Assembly: GCF_012910705.2 (NCBI RefSeq)
Contig: NZ_WTVG02000037.1
Span: 372,001 to 436,000, forward strand
Origin: Aromatoleum anaerobium
Lineage (GTDB): Bacteria > Pseudomonadota > Gammaproteobacteria > Burkholderiales > Rhodocyclaceae
Length of the DNA stretch: 64,000 bases
Reading direction: 5' to 3'
The position numbers and the translations under genes are program-made. Positions within the stretch are counted from its first letter, which is position 1, and every line of letters begins with the position of its first letter. This document shows, piece after piece, positions 49,074 through 58,828 of the stretch. Under the pieces are notes generated by a model. It searched no databases. It was not told the origin of the DNA and saw only the letters and a program-made list of their open reading frames with translations.

Positions 49074-51625
49074 TGACTACAAAATCAAAAAATTCCAGAC
49101 CGAAAACGAAGAGTCCTGTCGCCCCCGCCGGAAGCCACTCGCCGAGTGATATTCGGCGCGCCGATCCGTTCTTCGAGCGCGAATCCGTAGAGTACGAGAA
49201 TCCGCTGCCGAGCCGCGAATATGTCGAGCAGACGCTCGCCGAGCAGGGCGTGCCGATGAGCTTCACGGAGCTGTGCAGTGCGCTCGACGTCACCGCCGAC
49301 GAAGCGCCGCTGTTCGAGCGCCGTTTGCGCGCGATGCAGCGCGACGGCCAGCTGGTCCGCAACCGGCGCGATGCCTTCCTGCTGCCGGACAAGGCAGACC
49401 TGATCCGCGGCCGCGTCGCGGGGCATGCCGACGGCTTCGGCTTCCTGATCCGCGACGACGGGCAGCCCGATGTCTTTCTCGGGCCGAAGGAAATGCGCGA
49501 AGTGCTGCACGGCGACCGCGTGATTGCGCGCGTCACCGGCCTCGACCGGCGCGGCCGGCCCGAAGGCAAGATCGTCGAAGTGCTCGAACGCGCGAACACC
49601 CGCGTTGTCGGGCGGGTGCTCGATGCGCACGGCGTGCAGGTGGTCGTGCCGGAAAACCGCCGTCTCGCCCAGGACATCCTGCTCGCGCCGGGGGGCAAGA
49701 AGGCGGTGCCGGGCCAGGTCGTGACCGTTGAACTGATTGTGCAGCCGACGAAATTCGCGCAGCCGATCGGCAAGATTGTCGAGGTGCTCGGTAACTATGC
49801 CGATCCCGGCATGGAAATCGAGATCGCGCTGCGCAAGCACGAACTGCCGTACGAGTTTTCGCCCGAAGCAAAGGCCGAGACGCGCAAGCTGCCGCTGAAG
49901 GTGCGCAAGAAGGACTGGGCCGGCCGCGAGGACATCACGAACCTGCCGCTGGTGACGATCGACGGCGAGACGGCGAAGGACTTCGACGATGCGGTGTATT
50001 GCGAGCGCCAGGGCCGGGGCTTCCGGCTCATCGTCGCGATCGCCGATGTGTCGCACTATGTCGAGGCCGGCGGCGATCTCGACGAAGATGCGCAGGACCG
50101 CGGCAACTCGGTGTATTTCCCGCGCCGCGTGATCCCGATGCTGCCGGAAAAGCTCAGCAACGGCCTGTGCTCGCTGAATCCGCAGGTCGAACGCCTGTGC
50201 ATGGTGTGCGACATGAGCATCTCGCCGACCGGCGCGATCAAGGCATACCGCTTTTACCCGGCCGTGATGTTCTCGCACGCGCGGCTCACCTACAACCAGG
50301 TCGCCGCCGCGCTGTACGAACAGGATCCGGGCGCGCGCAATGCAGTCGGCCCGCTGCTGCCGCACCTCGAGAACCTCGACAAGCTGTTCCGCGTGCTGCT
50401 CAAGGCACGGGCCAAGCGCGGCGCGATCGACTTCGAGACGACCGAGACGCGGATGATCTTCGACGACGCCGGCAAGATCGAGCGCATCGTCCCCGAAGTG
50501 CGCAACGACGCGCACCGCCTGATCGAGGAATGCATGCTCGCGGCGAACGTCTGCGCGTCGGAGTTCCTGCAGACTCGCGAACATCCCGCGCTGTACCGCG
50601 TGCACGAGGGGCCGACGCCGGAGAAGCTCGAGAAGCTGCGCAATTTCCTCACCGAATTCGGCCTTGGCCTGGGCGGCGGCGACGAGCCGAAGGCGGGCGA
50701 TTACGGCAAGCTGCTCGAGAAGGTCAAGGAGCGCCCGGACGCGCAGCTGCTGCAGACGGTGATGCTGCGTTCGCTGCGCCAGGCGGTGTATAGCCCGGAC
50801 AATGTCGGCCACTTCGGCCTCGCGTACGAGGCCTACACGCACTTCACGTCGCCGATCCGGCGCTACCCGGACCTGCTCGTGCATCGCTCGATCAAGGCCG
50901 CGCTCGAGAACCGCACGTACGAGGCCGGCGACTGGGACCAGATCGGCCTGCACTGCTCGGCGACCGAGCGGCGCGCCGACGAGGCGACCCGCGACGTCGT
51001 CTCATGGCTGAAGTGCTATTACATGCAGGACAAGGTCGGCGAGGAATTTTCCGGCAGCGTGTCGGCGGTGGTACCCTTCGGCCTCTTCGTCGCCCTCGAC
51101 GACATTTTCATCGAGGGGCTGGTGCATATCTCCGATCTGGGCAGCGACTATTTCCACTACGACGAAACGCGCCACGAACTGGCCGGCGAGCGCACCGGGG
51201 CGCGTTACCGGCTTTCCGACCGGGTGCGCGTGCAACTGGTGCGGGTCGATCTGGAGACGACCAAGATCGATTTTCGCCTGATCGAAGGGCCGCAGCGGCC
51301 GACCGAACGGGTCGGCAAGACCGGCAAGGAGCGCAAGCGGGCCGAGGTGGTCGAGGAGATCGAGGTCGGTGAGGCGGCGGGCGAGGTGGCCGATGTCGCC
51401 GAGGTGGCAACCGCGCTCGTCGATGCGCCCGTTGCCCCCCGGACGGGGCGCGGACGCAAGCAGGTCGCCGCGCTGTTCCAGCCTCCCGTCACGGTCACGC
51501 CTGACCAGCAGGCGGCATCGCCGCAAGAGGGTGTCGCGAAGAAGCCCCGCAAGGCGAAAACGGCCGGCGAACCGGCCACCGATAAACCCGCAACAGGCAA
51601 AAAGAAAGGCACCGCCCGTGGCTGA
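49067..51625 (+). CDS. rnr: Ribonuclease R
   Basis: RNase R is a processive 3'-5' exoribonuclease that degrades structured RNA. The 852-residue protein has an N-terminal winged helix (about 45-110), cold-shock domains, the RNB catalytic core with [13 protein letters not shown] near 300, a C-terminal S1 domain (about 650-730), and a Lys/Ala-rich tail. ATG at 49067 or 49073 is possible; GAGA lies 6 nt before the latter. It overlaps rlmB by 8 nt, the classic rnr-rlmB pair. Confidence 0.95.
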   Translation: MSMTTKSKNSRPKTKSPVAPAGSHSPSDIRRADPFFERESVEYENPLPSREYVEQTLAEQGVPMSFTELCSALDVTADEAPLFERRLRAMQRDGQLVRNRRDAFLLPDKADLIRGRVAGHADGFGFLIRDDGQPDVFLGPKEMREVLHGDRVIARVTGLDRRGRPEGKIVEVLERANTRVVGRVLDAHGVQVVVPENRRLAQDILLAPGGKKAVPGQVVTVELIVQPTKFAQPIGKIVEVLGNYADPGMEIEIALRKHELPYEFSPEAKAETRKLPLKVRKKDWAGREDITNLPLVTIDGETAKDFDDAVYCERQGRGFRLIVAIADVSHYVEAGGDLDEDAQDRGNSVYFPRRVIPMLPEKLSNGLCSLNPQVERLCMVCDMSISPTGAIKAYRFYPAVMFSHARLTYNQVAAALYEQDPGARNAVGPLLPHLENLDKLFRVLLKARAKRGAIDFETTETRMIFDDAGKIERIVPEVRNDAHRLIEECMLAANVCASEFLQTREHPALYRVHEGPTPEKLEKLRNFLTEFGLGLGGGDEPKAGDYGKLLEKVKERPDAQLLQTVMLRSLRQAVYSPDNVGHFGLAYEAYTHFTSPIRRYPDLLVHRSIKAALENRTYEAGDWDQIGLHCSATERRADEATRDVVSWLKCYYMQDKVGEEFSGSVSAVVPFGLFVALDDIFIEGLVHISDLGSDYFHYDETRHELAGERTGARYRLSDRVRVQLVRVDLETTKIDFRLIEGPQRPTERVGKTGKERKRAEVVEEIEVGEAAGEVADVAEVATALVDAPVAPRTGRGRKQVAALFQPPVTVTPDQQAASPQEGVAKKPRKAKTAGEPATDKPATGKKKGTARG

Positions 51626-52526
51626 CAAGCCCTCAAGCAAACAACGCCCGATCCACACCACCGCGGCTGGCAGGCGCCCGGCGCCGCAGCGCGACGCCGG
51701 CTCCGCCGCAGACAGCCGCAGGCCGGCCAGAATTCGCGGGGAGTCCGACGCAGGAGAGGCTCCTGAGGCGCCTGCGGCCCGTGAAGGCCGGGGAGAGTCG
51801 CGGCTGATCTACGGTTTCCATGCCGTGCTCGGCAAGCTCAGACGCGACCCGGAGTCGGTGTTCGAGCTTTACCTGTCCGCACAGCGCACCGATGCGCGCG
51901 CGAAAGACGTCGTCCGGCTCGCCGAGTCGCAGAACGTGCGCCTGATCCAGGCCGAGGCGGAGCGCCTCGACGGCATGGTCGGCACGCGCCGCCACCAAGG
52001 GGTCGTCGCTTGCGTCGATGCGAAGAGCCGCGAGCTGAAGCTTGCCGACGTCCTCGAAGTGCTCGAGGAAAACGCGCTGATCCTGGTGCTCGATGGCGTG
52101 CAGGACCCGCACAACCTCGGCGCCTGCCTGCGCGTCGCGGACGCCGCCGGCGCGCACGCGGTCGTGGCGCCGAAGGACCGCGCCGTCGGCCTCAACGCGA
52201 CCGCGATCAAGGTCGCGAGCGGCGCGGCCGACAGCGTGCCGTACGTCACGGTGACGAATCTCGCCCGCGCGCTGCGCGAAATGCAGGAAGCGGGCATCTG
52301 GGTCGTCGGCGCGGCCGGCGAGGCGGAGAAATCGGTGTACGAAGTCGACCAGAAAGGCCCGGTCGCGTGGGTTCTCGGCGCCGAAGGCGACGGCCTGCGC
52401 CGGCTCACGCGCGAGACTTGCGACGAACTGGCGCGCATCCCGATGCTCGGGACCGTCGAGAGCCTCAACGTCTCGGTCGCGAGCGGCATCTGCCTGTTCG
52501 AGGCGCGGCGCCAGCGCGGCGCGTAA
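51618..52526 (+). CDS. rlmB: 23S rRNA (guanosine-2'-O)-methyltransferase RlmB
   Basis: RlmB methylates G2251 of 23S rRNA and belongs to the SpoU knot family. From the GTG at 51618 the protein has 302 residues: a basic, disordered N-terminal extension of about 55 residues, the substrate-binding domain from [14 protein letters not shown], and the SpoU motifs [25 protein letters not shown] and [14 protein letters not shown]. No later ATG or GTG fits well before the conserved SRLIYGFH, so the extension is probably real. Confidence 0.92.
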   Translation: MADKPSSKQRPIHTTAAGRRPAPQRDAGSAADSRRPARIRGESDAGEAPEAPAAREGRGESRLIYGFHAVLGKLRRDPESVFELYLSAQRTDARAKDVVRLAESQNVRLIQAEAERLDGMVGTRRHQGVVACVDAKSRELKLADVLEVLEENALILVLDGVQDPHNLGACLRVADAAGAHAVVAPKDRAVGLNATAIKVASGAADSVPYVTVTNLARALREMQEAGIWVVGAAGEAEKSVYEVDQKGPVAWVLGAEGDGLRRLTRETCDELARIPMLGTVESLNVSVASGICLFEARRQRGA

Positions 52527-52566
52527 GGGGTGTAAGGCATGCCAGGCGCGGGGCCGCTTACAGCCT

Positions 52567-52585
52567 GAACGGGATTTACCCGTTC
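52567..52585. terminator. Hairpin between convergent rlmB and the secretion cluster
   Basis: GAACGGG (52567-52573) pairs with CCCGTTC (52579-52585) with loop ATTTA. No U-run follows on either strand, so it is a weak candidate in the 118-bp convergent gap. Confidence 0.3.
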
Positions 52586-52644
52586 CGCGCAGCTCGCCCG
52601 CGTCGCATTGCGCGCAGCTGCTTCCGCAATTGCCGGGGCGTGCG

Positions 52645-53184
52645 CTATCGCCGAGGTGCCACCCCGGCGGCCAAGGCCCTCGTCAAGGGCTCCCCGCCGG
52701 CCGACAGCGCAGTGCTGGCGCCGATCGGTTCAGCCGGCCGAAAGATCCACTCGTCGTAGCGCGCCGCACTGGGCGCAGCGGGGCCTAGCTCGGGCGGCAG
52801 GCCGGACTTGCGGATGGGTTCGCCGGTCTCCCGGCTGTGAATGCCGACGATCGCCTGGCCCTCGCGTACCAGTCCCCAGTCCGGGCGTCCGCTCAGCGGG
52901 TCGCGGTAGATGCGCCGCAGATGGCGCCTGACGGTCGGGAAGCGGCGATCTTCGACGAGTTCATCGAGGCTGGCCGGCCAGGCCGGAGCACCCGGCGAGT
53001 CGGCATGGTAGCGGCCGATCGCGCGGGCGATCTCGCTGCCGATGACGAGGAGCTCGGCCTCGCGTTCACGCGCCACCGCCTTCTCCCACACGACCCCGAC
53101 CTCGGCGGCGAACAATCCCAGCGCAGCGGCGGCAAACAGCACCAGGAGATAAGTGTAGCCGCGCTGGCGCCTACCAGTCCGCAT
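52645..53184 (-). CDS. Type II secretion pseudopilin-like protein lacking Glu5
   Basis: From the ATG at 53184 the product has 179 residues. The prepilin-like N-terminus is RQRG-YTYLLVLFAAAALGLF: a glycine cleavage site and hydrophobic helix are present, but position 5 is Leu rather than Glu. The globular part has HLRRIYRDPLSG, resembling the YLR..P.DP motif of GspG pseudopilins, and ends with a Pro/Ala tail. Lack of Glu5 is typical of tip pseudopilins (GspK). ATG at 53196 is an alternative start. It is the last gene of the cluster. Confidence 0.75.
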   Translation of the reverse strand: MRTGRRQRGYTYLLVLFAAAALGLFAAEVGVVWEKAVAREREAELLVIGSEIARAIGRYHADSPGAPAWPASLDELVEDRRFPTVRRHLRRIYRDPLSGRPDWGLVREGQAIVGIHSRETGEPIRKSGLPPELGPAAPSAARYDEWIFRPAEPIGASTALSAGGEPLTRALAAGVAPRR

Positions 53185-53587
53185 AATTCCCGCCATCGGA
53201 CGCTCGTTGCGCGGCGCCGCTGCGAATGTCCCAGACACCTTCACTTTCGCCTTCGCCGTCCGGCGGCGCCAGGAGCTTCCACGTCGCATCGGATTCGGTG
53301 ATCGGGTCCTTCGGTACCGCGCGCAGGTAGCGCCGGCTCACCAGGTCGTCCAGCTTCTGCGGATAGCTCCCGGTATCGGCGCGGTACTTGTCGATGGCGT
53401 CGCGCATGACGGCGAGGGACTGCCGCAGCGTTGCTTCGCGCGCCCGGTCCAGATGGGCGAAATAGCGCGGAGCCGCAATCGAGAGCAGGGTCGCGATGAT
53501 CGCCATCACCACCAGCAGCTCGATCAGCGTGAAGCCGGCGGGCCGGGACGGGCCGCGGGAAACGCCCGGGGAGCGGCGGTTAATCAT
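53171..53587 (-). CDS. Type II secretion GspG-like pseudopilin
   Basis: The 138-residue prepilin has the class III signal G|FTLIELLVVMAIIATLLSIAAP with Glu5, a long N-terminal helix, and the GspG-type motif YLRAVPKDPIT. It ends in Gly-Asn-Tyr-Ala-Asp-Trp, recalling the NW end of GspG. It overlaps the next gene by 14 nt and follows another pseudopilin by 12 nt. Which pseudopilin position it takes in the fibre is not clear. Confidence 0.85.
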   Translation of the reverse strand: MINRRSPGVSRGPSRPAGFTLIELLVVMAIIATLLSIAAPRYFAHLDRAREATLRQSLAVMRDAIDKYRADTGSYPQKLDDLVSRRYLRAVPKDPITESDATWKLLAPPDGEGESEGVWDIRSGAAQRASDGGNYADW

Positions 53588-53599
53588 GTCCGGACTTCT

Positions 53600-54079
53600 C
53601 TACCATTCGCGATACGGAACACCGTTCAGCCCGACTCGCCGTGACAGCGAATGAATATCGAAGACGTCCTCGCCTTCGGTCGGCGTCTCCGGCGGGCTTG
53701 CATAACTGCGAAGCCCCCAGGTGCGTTCGGCGGGCACGTCCGGGTCGGTGAAGAACGGATCGCGCGGAATGCGACGCAGAAAATAGATTTTCCGGCTGTT
53801 CGGGTCGGTGATGTCGGGCACGCCCTTGACGAGCGCGGCGAGGTCGGGCGGACAGCCTGAAGCTCCCGCCTCGCGCTCGATCCGGTTCGCATCGAAAGCG
53901 GCCTTGTAGGCGTCGATGCCGCCGCGGATCGCGCGCAGCGCCGCGCGCAGTTCCGACTCCCGCGCGCGCTGGGCGGTGAGTTCGGCCAGCGGCATCGCGG
54001 CGCTCGCGAGCACGGCGACGATCGCAACCGTCACGACGAGTTCGATGAGCGTGAAGCCGCGCAACGCTCTTGCGCTCAA
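53600..54079 (-). CDS. Type II secretion pseudopilin
   Basis: The 159-residue prepilin starts at TTG with a strong GAGGAAGG Shine-Dalgarno site, then LRG|FTLIELVVTVAIVAVLASAAMP with Glu5. The globular domain has YFLRRIPRDPFFTDP, the GspG-like motif, and an aromatic end (YREW). It lies 10 nt after the secretin gene and is one of four related pseudopilins here. Confidence 0.85.
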   Translation of the reverse strand: MSARALRGFTLIELVVTVAIVAVLASAAMPLAELTAQRARESELRAALRAIRGGIDAYKAAFDANRIEREAGASGCPPDLAALVKGVPDITDPNSRKIYFLRRIPRDPFFTDPDVPAERTWGLRSYASPPETPTEGEDVFDIHSLSRRVGLNGVPYREW

Positions 54080-54089
54080 CGTGCCTTCC

Positions 54090-56399
54090 TCAAAGCGTCA
54101 CCTCGATGCTGACGCCGCCGCCGCTTCCTTCGGGCGTCGTGGTTTCCCCGCTGCTGCGGCGCACCGTCACTTCCTCAAGCGAGATATCCACCGCGCCGCT
54201 CGTGCCCGGACGCACGACGAACGGCACTTGGACGGTGATGTGCTCCGCTCCCGCGGGGAGGTCTACCTTGACTCGGCCTTCACCGGCCGGCTGGCCGCCC
54301 GCAGGTTCGAGACGCAGCGGGTCGAAACCGAGGATCGCTTCGCCTCCGGCGATCGAGCCCGGCACGACGAGATCGAGCGTGGCCCGGATGCGTTCGCCGC
54401 TTCGTGCCGTGGAGGGTCCGTGGATGCTCACGACTCCCGGGCCGTCCGGCTCCGTTGCGGGCGGCGCGAGCGGCGGCGCATCGTCCGGGAGGGGTGTCCC
54501 GGCGGGCAGGGCGTCCGGCGTCCGGCTCGGCGCGCCCGCGTCCGAACTCCACAGCCCGAGGCTGCCGGGCAGGGTCGGGCCGAGCGCCAGCCGCGTCGCG
54601 CCGATGCTCGCGTCGGTGCCCGCTGGCAGGTCGGCACGCGCGAGCGACGGGGCGACGATGTTGCGCACGATGCGCGGCGTGATCAGGAGGACGATTTCGG
54701 TCTTGCTCGCGTTATTGCGCTCGCTGGAGAACAGGCGGCCGATCAGGGGCAGGTCGCCCAGGCCCGGCAGGCGCTGCGCGCTGCGGCGTTCCTCGTCGCT
54801 GATCAGGCCGGCGAGGACCTGGGTTTCGCCGTTTCGCAGCCGCAGCACGGTCGCGGCGCTGCGCGTGCCGACCTGATAGGCGAGCGAGTCCGACGGCCCC
54901 GGCACTTCGCGGACGATGTTGCTGACTTCGAGCGCGACCTTGATCGCGACCTCGTCATCGAGCGTCACCGCTGGCTCGACGTCGAGCTTGAGGCCGACGT
55001 CGAGGTAGCTCACCGAGGCGGAAACCCCCACGTTCGCGGTCGACGTCGTCGTGAACACCGGCAGCTTCTCGCCGATGTGAATCTTCGCTTTCTCGCGGTT
55101 CTTCACCCGGATGCGCGGGTTCGCGAGCAGGTTCGTGTCGCCGTCCTCGGCGCGCAGGCGAAGGGTCAGCGCCGGATTCGTCACAAAGCCGGTAAGGTCG
55201 CCCCACTGCGCGCGCGGCACGACGCCCGGCGCGATCTCGCTGCCGGGCAGCGTGACGACTTCACTGACGATGCCGGCCGCGGTCTGGGTCTGGGTGATCT
55301 GCTGCTGGCTGCGCAGCAGGCCATAACCGATCTCGTCGGGAAAGTCGAGGCCGAGCTCGCGCAGCTTGCTGCGCGCCACTTCCAGCACTTCGACCTCCAG
55401 CATGACTTCGGGCTCGGCGACGTCGAGCGAGGCAAGCAGGCGTTCGGCCAGGCGGACCGCCTGGGGCGTGTCCTTGATCACCAGCAGGTTGAGCTTCTCG
55501 TCGATGAACATGTCCTTGCTCTTGACCAACTGCTTGAGCAGGCTCTGGGCCTGTTTCGCGTCGGCGTTCGCGAGGTAGAAGCTGCGCGTCACGAGTTCCT
55601 GGTAGTCGCGCTGTTTGGCGGGAGTCGCCGGATAGATCAACACCGAATTCGCATTGAGCACCTTGTGCTCGATCTGCTGCGTGATGGCGATCAGCTTGAT
55701 GACTTCGTCGACCGAACTGTCGCGCACGAAGAGCGTCACCGCCGAGTCGACCTTGACGTCGCGGTCGAAGACGAAATTGAGCCCGGCGGCGTGCGACAGC
55801 GCTTCGAAAACCACGCGCAGCGGCGCGTCGCGGAACTGCAGGGTCACCGGCTTCGCGAGCGGGCCGCTGAGCGTCTCGGCGAGCGGAGCACGACGTTCGG
55901 CGCGCTCTTCAATGTCGCGCAGCAGCCTGCGCGCACGCGCGTTGTTCGGCGCTCCGGCGAGCAGCGCGCGCACGAGCCGCTCGGCGGTGGCGAGGTCGTT
56001 GCGCGCCCACGCCGCTTCGGCCTCGGCGAGCCGCGCCACACGGCGCCGGTCGGCCTCGACCGCCTCGAGCCCGGCGCGTGCGCGAGGATGATCGGGATCG
56101 ATCTCCTGCGCCTCGCGATAGCGCCGCGCAGCTTCGTCCAGGCGTCCCGCCGTCCGGGCGCGTTCGGCGTCTGCGAGGCGCTCCGCGGTGAGCAGTTCGC
56201 GCTGCCGGATGTAATAGGCGCGTAGTTCCGGATCGTTGGGCGTGTCGCGCACGGCCTGCCTCAGCCGGGCGAAAGCCTGGGTGCGATCGCCGCCGGAAAA
56301 TTCGGCGCGGCTGCGCTCCACCGCGTCCTTCGTCGTGCTGCAGGCGGAAAGGAGGCCGGCCAGGAGCAGGGCAGCGAAAATCGCGCGGCCATAGTCCAT
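54090..56399 (-). CDS. Secretin lipoprotein (GspD/PilQ-like) with TPR-like N-terminus and cohesin-like C-terminus
   Basis: From the ATG at 56399 the protein has 769 residues. The signal peptide MDYGRAIFAALLLAGLLSAC ends in a lipobox, so an outer-membrane lipoprotein is expected. TPR-like repeats cover about 35-165 and an STN/N0-like segment about 175-250. A NolW/N1 segment (SFYLANADAKQAQSLLKQL) and the secretin core follow to about 590, ending LLITPRIVRN. A Pro-rich linker leads to a cohesin-like beta domain (653-769). ATG at 56495 is an alternative start that overlaps the upstream gene by 4 nt. The beta-barrel would be the outer-membrane exit of the machine. Confidence 0.88.
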   Translation of the reverse strand: MDYGRAIFAALLLAGLLSACSTTKDAVERSRAEFSGGDRTQAFARLRQAVRDTPNDPELRAYYIRQRELLTAERLADAERARTAGRLDEAARRYREAQEIDPDHPRARAGLEAVEADRRRVARLAEAEAAWARNDLATAERLVRALLAGAPNNARARRLLRDIEERAERRAPLAETLSGPLAKPVTLQFRDAPLRVVFEALSHAAGLNFVFDRDVKVDSAVTLFVRDSSVDEVIKLIAITQQIEHKVLNANSVLIYPATPAKQRDYQELVTRSFYLANADAKQAQSLLKQLVKSKDMFIDEKLNLLVIKDTPQAVRLAERLLASLDVAEPEVMLEVEVLEVARSKLRELGLDFPDEIGYGLLRSQQQITQTQTAAGIVSEVVTLPGSEIAPGVVPRAQWGDLTGFVTNPALTLRLRAEDGDTNLLANPRIRVKNREKAKIHIGEKLPVFTTTSTANVGVSASVSYLDVGLKLDVEPAVTLDDEVAIKVALEVSNIVREVPGPSDSLAYQVGTRSAATVLRLRNGETQVLAGLISDEERRSAQRLPGLGDLPLIGRLFSSERNNASKTEIVLLITPRIVRNIVAPSLARADLPAGTDASIGATRLALGPTLPGSLGLWSSDAGAPSRTPDALPAGTPLPDDAPPLAPPATEPDGPGVVSIHGPSTARSGERIRATLDLVVPGSIAGGEAILGFDPLRLEPAGGQPAGEGRVKVDLPAGAEHITVQVPFVVRPGTSGAVDISLEEVTVRRSSGETTTPEGSGGGVSIEVTL

Positions 56400-56491
56400 C
56401 CAGTTCGCCCCCGGATCGCGACGGGCCCGCCGCCCGCGCAGGACGCGAAAAGTCGGTGGGGCTGCGGCCATGGCGGCAGTTGTACTGAGGA

Positions 56492-57016
56492 TCATGACGA
56501 GCCCGAAACGGTGAGCACCTGGCGCATGCGCCGTGGCAGATAAGTGAATTCGATGAAGGCGGTGGTGACGCGCTCGACCCGGTAGCGGTCGTCGAGGGTG
56601 TCGTGTGCGCGCACGACGCGCAGTTGTTCGCCTTCGAGGAGGAACGCGGTCAGCTCGCCACGTTCTTCCAGTGCGCCGACGAAGCGAAAGGGCAAGGGCG
56701 GTGCCTCCGGCACGGCCGGCGCGGGGGACGGGATTGCCAACTCGGCGGGAGGGTGAAGCTGCGTCGGCGGCAGGATGTCGGCGGCGACGTCCGGCAGAGG
56801 CGCGCGGTTGACACTCAGTCCGTCCAGCGACGGCATCGGCTGCGGGACGCGGGCGCGCCGGGTCGTTTCCGGGCTGCGCCGACCGTCGCGAACCCTGTTG
56901 GCTTCGTCGGCCGGCAAGCCGGTCTCGTCCTCCAGCGAAGCCGCCCACCAGGTTGCCGCCAGGGTGGCGACGAGCGCGGCGCCGATGACGAACCTGCGGC
57001 GTCTGTCGCGGCTCAT
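56492..57016 (-). CDS. Inner-membrane protein with PilP/GspC homology-region-like domain
   Basis: The 174-residue protein has one N-terminal membrane helix (about 9-26), a Pro-rich periplasmic linker, and a small beta domain (about 108-172) with FRFVGALEERGELTAFLLEGEQL and DRYRVERV. This is the layout of GspC HR domains and of PilP, which link the platform to the secretin. Position between PilO-like and secretin genes supports that. It shares one base with each neighbour's reading frame boundary (TGATG) or overlaps by 4 nt. Confidence 0.7.
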   Translation of the reverse strand: MSRDRRRRFVIGAALVATLAATWWAASLEDETGLPADEANRVRDGRRSPETTRRARVPQPMPSLDGLSVNRAPLPDVAADILPPTQLHPPAELAIPSPAPAVPEAPPLPFRFVGALEERGELTAFLLEGEQLRVVRAHDTLDDRYRVERVTTAFIEFTYLPRRMRQVLTVSGSS

Positions 57017-57561
57017 CAGTCCTTCCTCATAAAAAGCACGAACCGCGCCTCGCCTTCGACCTCGCTGCTTCGGGAGGCGGCGCGCTTGACAGACAGCGAC
57101 TCCAGGGCGAGTTCGGGCATCTCGCGCAGCGTCTCGGCAAGCCAGGCGTAGACCCGCGTGAAGTCGCCGCTGACCGGCAGCGCGAGCGATACGCGCTTCA
57201 GCGGGGTGTCGGGGACGTCAGCGGTGTCGTAAGCGGCGCCCTGGATCGCGATGCCTTGCGCCTCGGCCATTGCGTGCAGGCGGTCGAGCCTCGCCGGCAA
57301 CGCCGCCGGGGCGGGAAACGCCGCGTAATAGCGGTCGATTCGGCTGCGGGGATCGGCCGTCGCGCCGGCTGACTGCCGCGCGGGGCGCAGCAGCCGGGCC
57401 CGCTCCTCGGCGAGCGCGTCGCGTTGCGCGCCCATCTCGGCGTCGCCGGAGAACCCGAACGCCAGGGCGAAGGCGAGCAGCGATGCGCCGAGCACGCCCG
57501 GCCATCCGGCGTGCAGAATCGCCCGCAGGACCGCCTCCTGGATGCGCGCGCCATGTTTCAT
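57016..57561 (-). CDS. PilO-like inner-membrane protein
   Basis: The 181-residue protein starts MKHGARIQEAVLRAIL. It has a membrane helix (about 22-40), a coiled-coil stretch (about 43-62), and a ferredoxin-like periplasmic domain (about 80-178) with SLALPVSGDFTRVYAWLAETLREMP, typical of PilO/GspM. The ATG overlaps the PilN-like gene by 4 nt. An upstream extension to 57627 is not needed. Confidence 0.75.
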   Translation of the reverse strand: MKHGARIQEAVLRAILHAGWPGVLGASLLAFALAFGFSGDAEMGAQRDALAEERARLLRPARQSAGATADPRSRIDRYYAAFPAPAALPARLDRLHAMAEAQGIAIQGAAYDTADVPDTPLKRVSLALPVSGDFTRVYAWLAETLREMPELALESLSVKRAASRSSEVEGEARFVLFMRKD

Positions 57562-58112
57562 CGCCCATTTCCCCAGCGCGCGCTGGTCGCAAAACGTATG
57601 ACATCGCCCCCGTCGCCGCTCGTCCATTCATGGCGATCGATGCGCGCGTCGCGCAGTCCGCCTTGTTGCTGCAGGCGGCGGAGATGGTCGAAGGCGGCGC
57701 CGAGCGCGGGCGCTTCGCCGACGAGATTCAGGCGTCCGTCCGCGGCGTCGGCATGGATTTCGAGAAGCGCGACGTCGTCGCTGCGCGCGCGCGCAAGCCC
57801 GGCGAAGAGTCCGCTCCAGTCCGCATTCCTCTGTGCCGAGACCTTGACCGCTGCCTGTGCTTCCTTCGCCGAGGGAGGGGCCGACGGAGCCGCAGGGGCC
57901 GCGGAGAGCTTGCGCTGCAGCTGGTGGCGCAGGCGGGCGACGATGGCTTCGCGCTCGGCGAGGTCGGCGCGGGCGGCCTCGAACGCCACCAGCTCGAGGC
58001 CGACGGCGACGAGTCCCAGGCCCAGCAGCACCCAGCCGAGCCAGCCGGGACGGCGGCGAACCGGGGCGAAATCGAGTGCGAGGCGTGCGGGGGCGCCGCG
58101 AATCAGGGCCAC
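57558..58112 (-). CDS. PilN-like inner-membrane protein
   Basis: The 184-residue product starts at GTG (58112), overlapping the PilM-like gene by 10 nt. A short cytoplasmic N-terminus (LALDFAPVRRRPG) resembles the PilN tail that binds PilM. A membrane helix (about 25-42), a coiled coil (about 45-75) and a periplasmic domain follow (about 95-165, with LLEIHADAADGRLNLVGEA). The sequence is divergent, so the call rests on layout and neighbours. Confidence 0.7.
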   Translation of the reverse strand: MALIRGAPARLALDFAPVRRRPGWLGWVLLGLGLVAVGLELVAFEAARADLAEREAIVARLRHQLQRKLSAAPAAPSAPPSAKEAQAAVKVSAQRNADWSGLFAGLARARSDDVALLEIHADAADGRLNLVGEAPALGAAFDHLRRLQQQGGLRDARIDRHEWTSGDGGDVIRFATSARWGNGR

Positions 58113-58828
58113 GCTGCGTCTCCCGCGTCTTGGGTACGCCAGCCTGCGGGCGCGGCCGGTGCGATGCCCAACGTGTAGAGCACCCCCGCCCCGTCGGCCC
58201 CGGGCGTGCGCAGCGTCCAGCTCTCGAGTGTCTGGCGCAGCACCTGCGCTCCGTGCTCGCCGACGTTCTGGCTGCGCAGCGCCTGCCACGCACCGTCGCG
58301 CCACAAGCCGACGGTGAGCCGATCCCCCCGGGAAACCGCGAGTGCGCCGAAGGCTCCCGGGGCGCTGTCGAGGCGGCGCTGCAGCTGGTTGAAGCGATGC
58401 ACGAAGCATCCCGCGACGCCGACCAGGCGCAGCCGGCGTGTGCGGGCAAACGCCTGGATTCCCTCCGTCACGCTGCGCGACGCGGCGCATGCGAGGACCG
58501 GGAAATGCACCGGTCCGCGGTCGAACGCGAACGTCCACTCCGGCTCGGCGACGCCGTGCACTTCGCGGAAACGGTGGGCGAGATAAGCCTGGCGCTCCTC
58601 CCGGCCGCGCACGCCATCGGGCCAGCGCACGACCAGGTAGCGCAGCCAGCTGTCGTCGATCACGACCTGGAGGCGACTGCGCGAGGGTGTGGCGCCGGCA
58701 TCGAGCGCTTCGAGCGCGGCCGCCGGCGTCGCCCCGCCGAACGCGATCCGGCGCGCGCCCGGCCCCGTGCCGAGCGTCCACGCCCCGGCTTCGAGGCACA
58801 GCAGCAGATCAGCCGAGGAGCGTGACAC
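58103..58828 (-). CDS. PilM-like / GspL cytoplasmic-domain-like protein
   Basis: The 241-residue protein starts at GTG (58828) and has no membrane helix. It shows weak actin-like (PilM/GspL) features: an N-terminal strand DLLLCLEAGAWTLG, VVIDDSWLRYLVV, and a C-terminal AVSRGDRLTVGLW. Order gspE-pilM-pilN-pilO-pilP-secretin makes PilM the best reading. It overlaps gspE by 20 nt. Homology is distant, so confidence is moderate. Confidence 0.62.
   Translation of the reverse strand: MSRSSADLLLCLEAGAWTLGTGPGARRIAFGGATPAAALEALDAGATPSRSRLQVVIDDSWLRYLVVRWPDGVRGREERQAYLAHRFREVHGVAEPEWTFAFDRGPVHFPVLACAASRSVTEGIQAFARTRRLRLVGVAGCFVHRFNQLQRRLDSAPGAFGALAVSRGDRLTVGLWRDGAWQALRSQNVGEHGAQVLRQTLESWTLRTPGADGAGVLYTLGIAPAAPAGWRTQDAGDAAWP

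Noticed and set aside
53916-56225. Long open frame antisense to the secretin gene (769 codons)
   Set aside because: Shadow of the secretin codons; no recognisable domain, signal or ribosome binding site.
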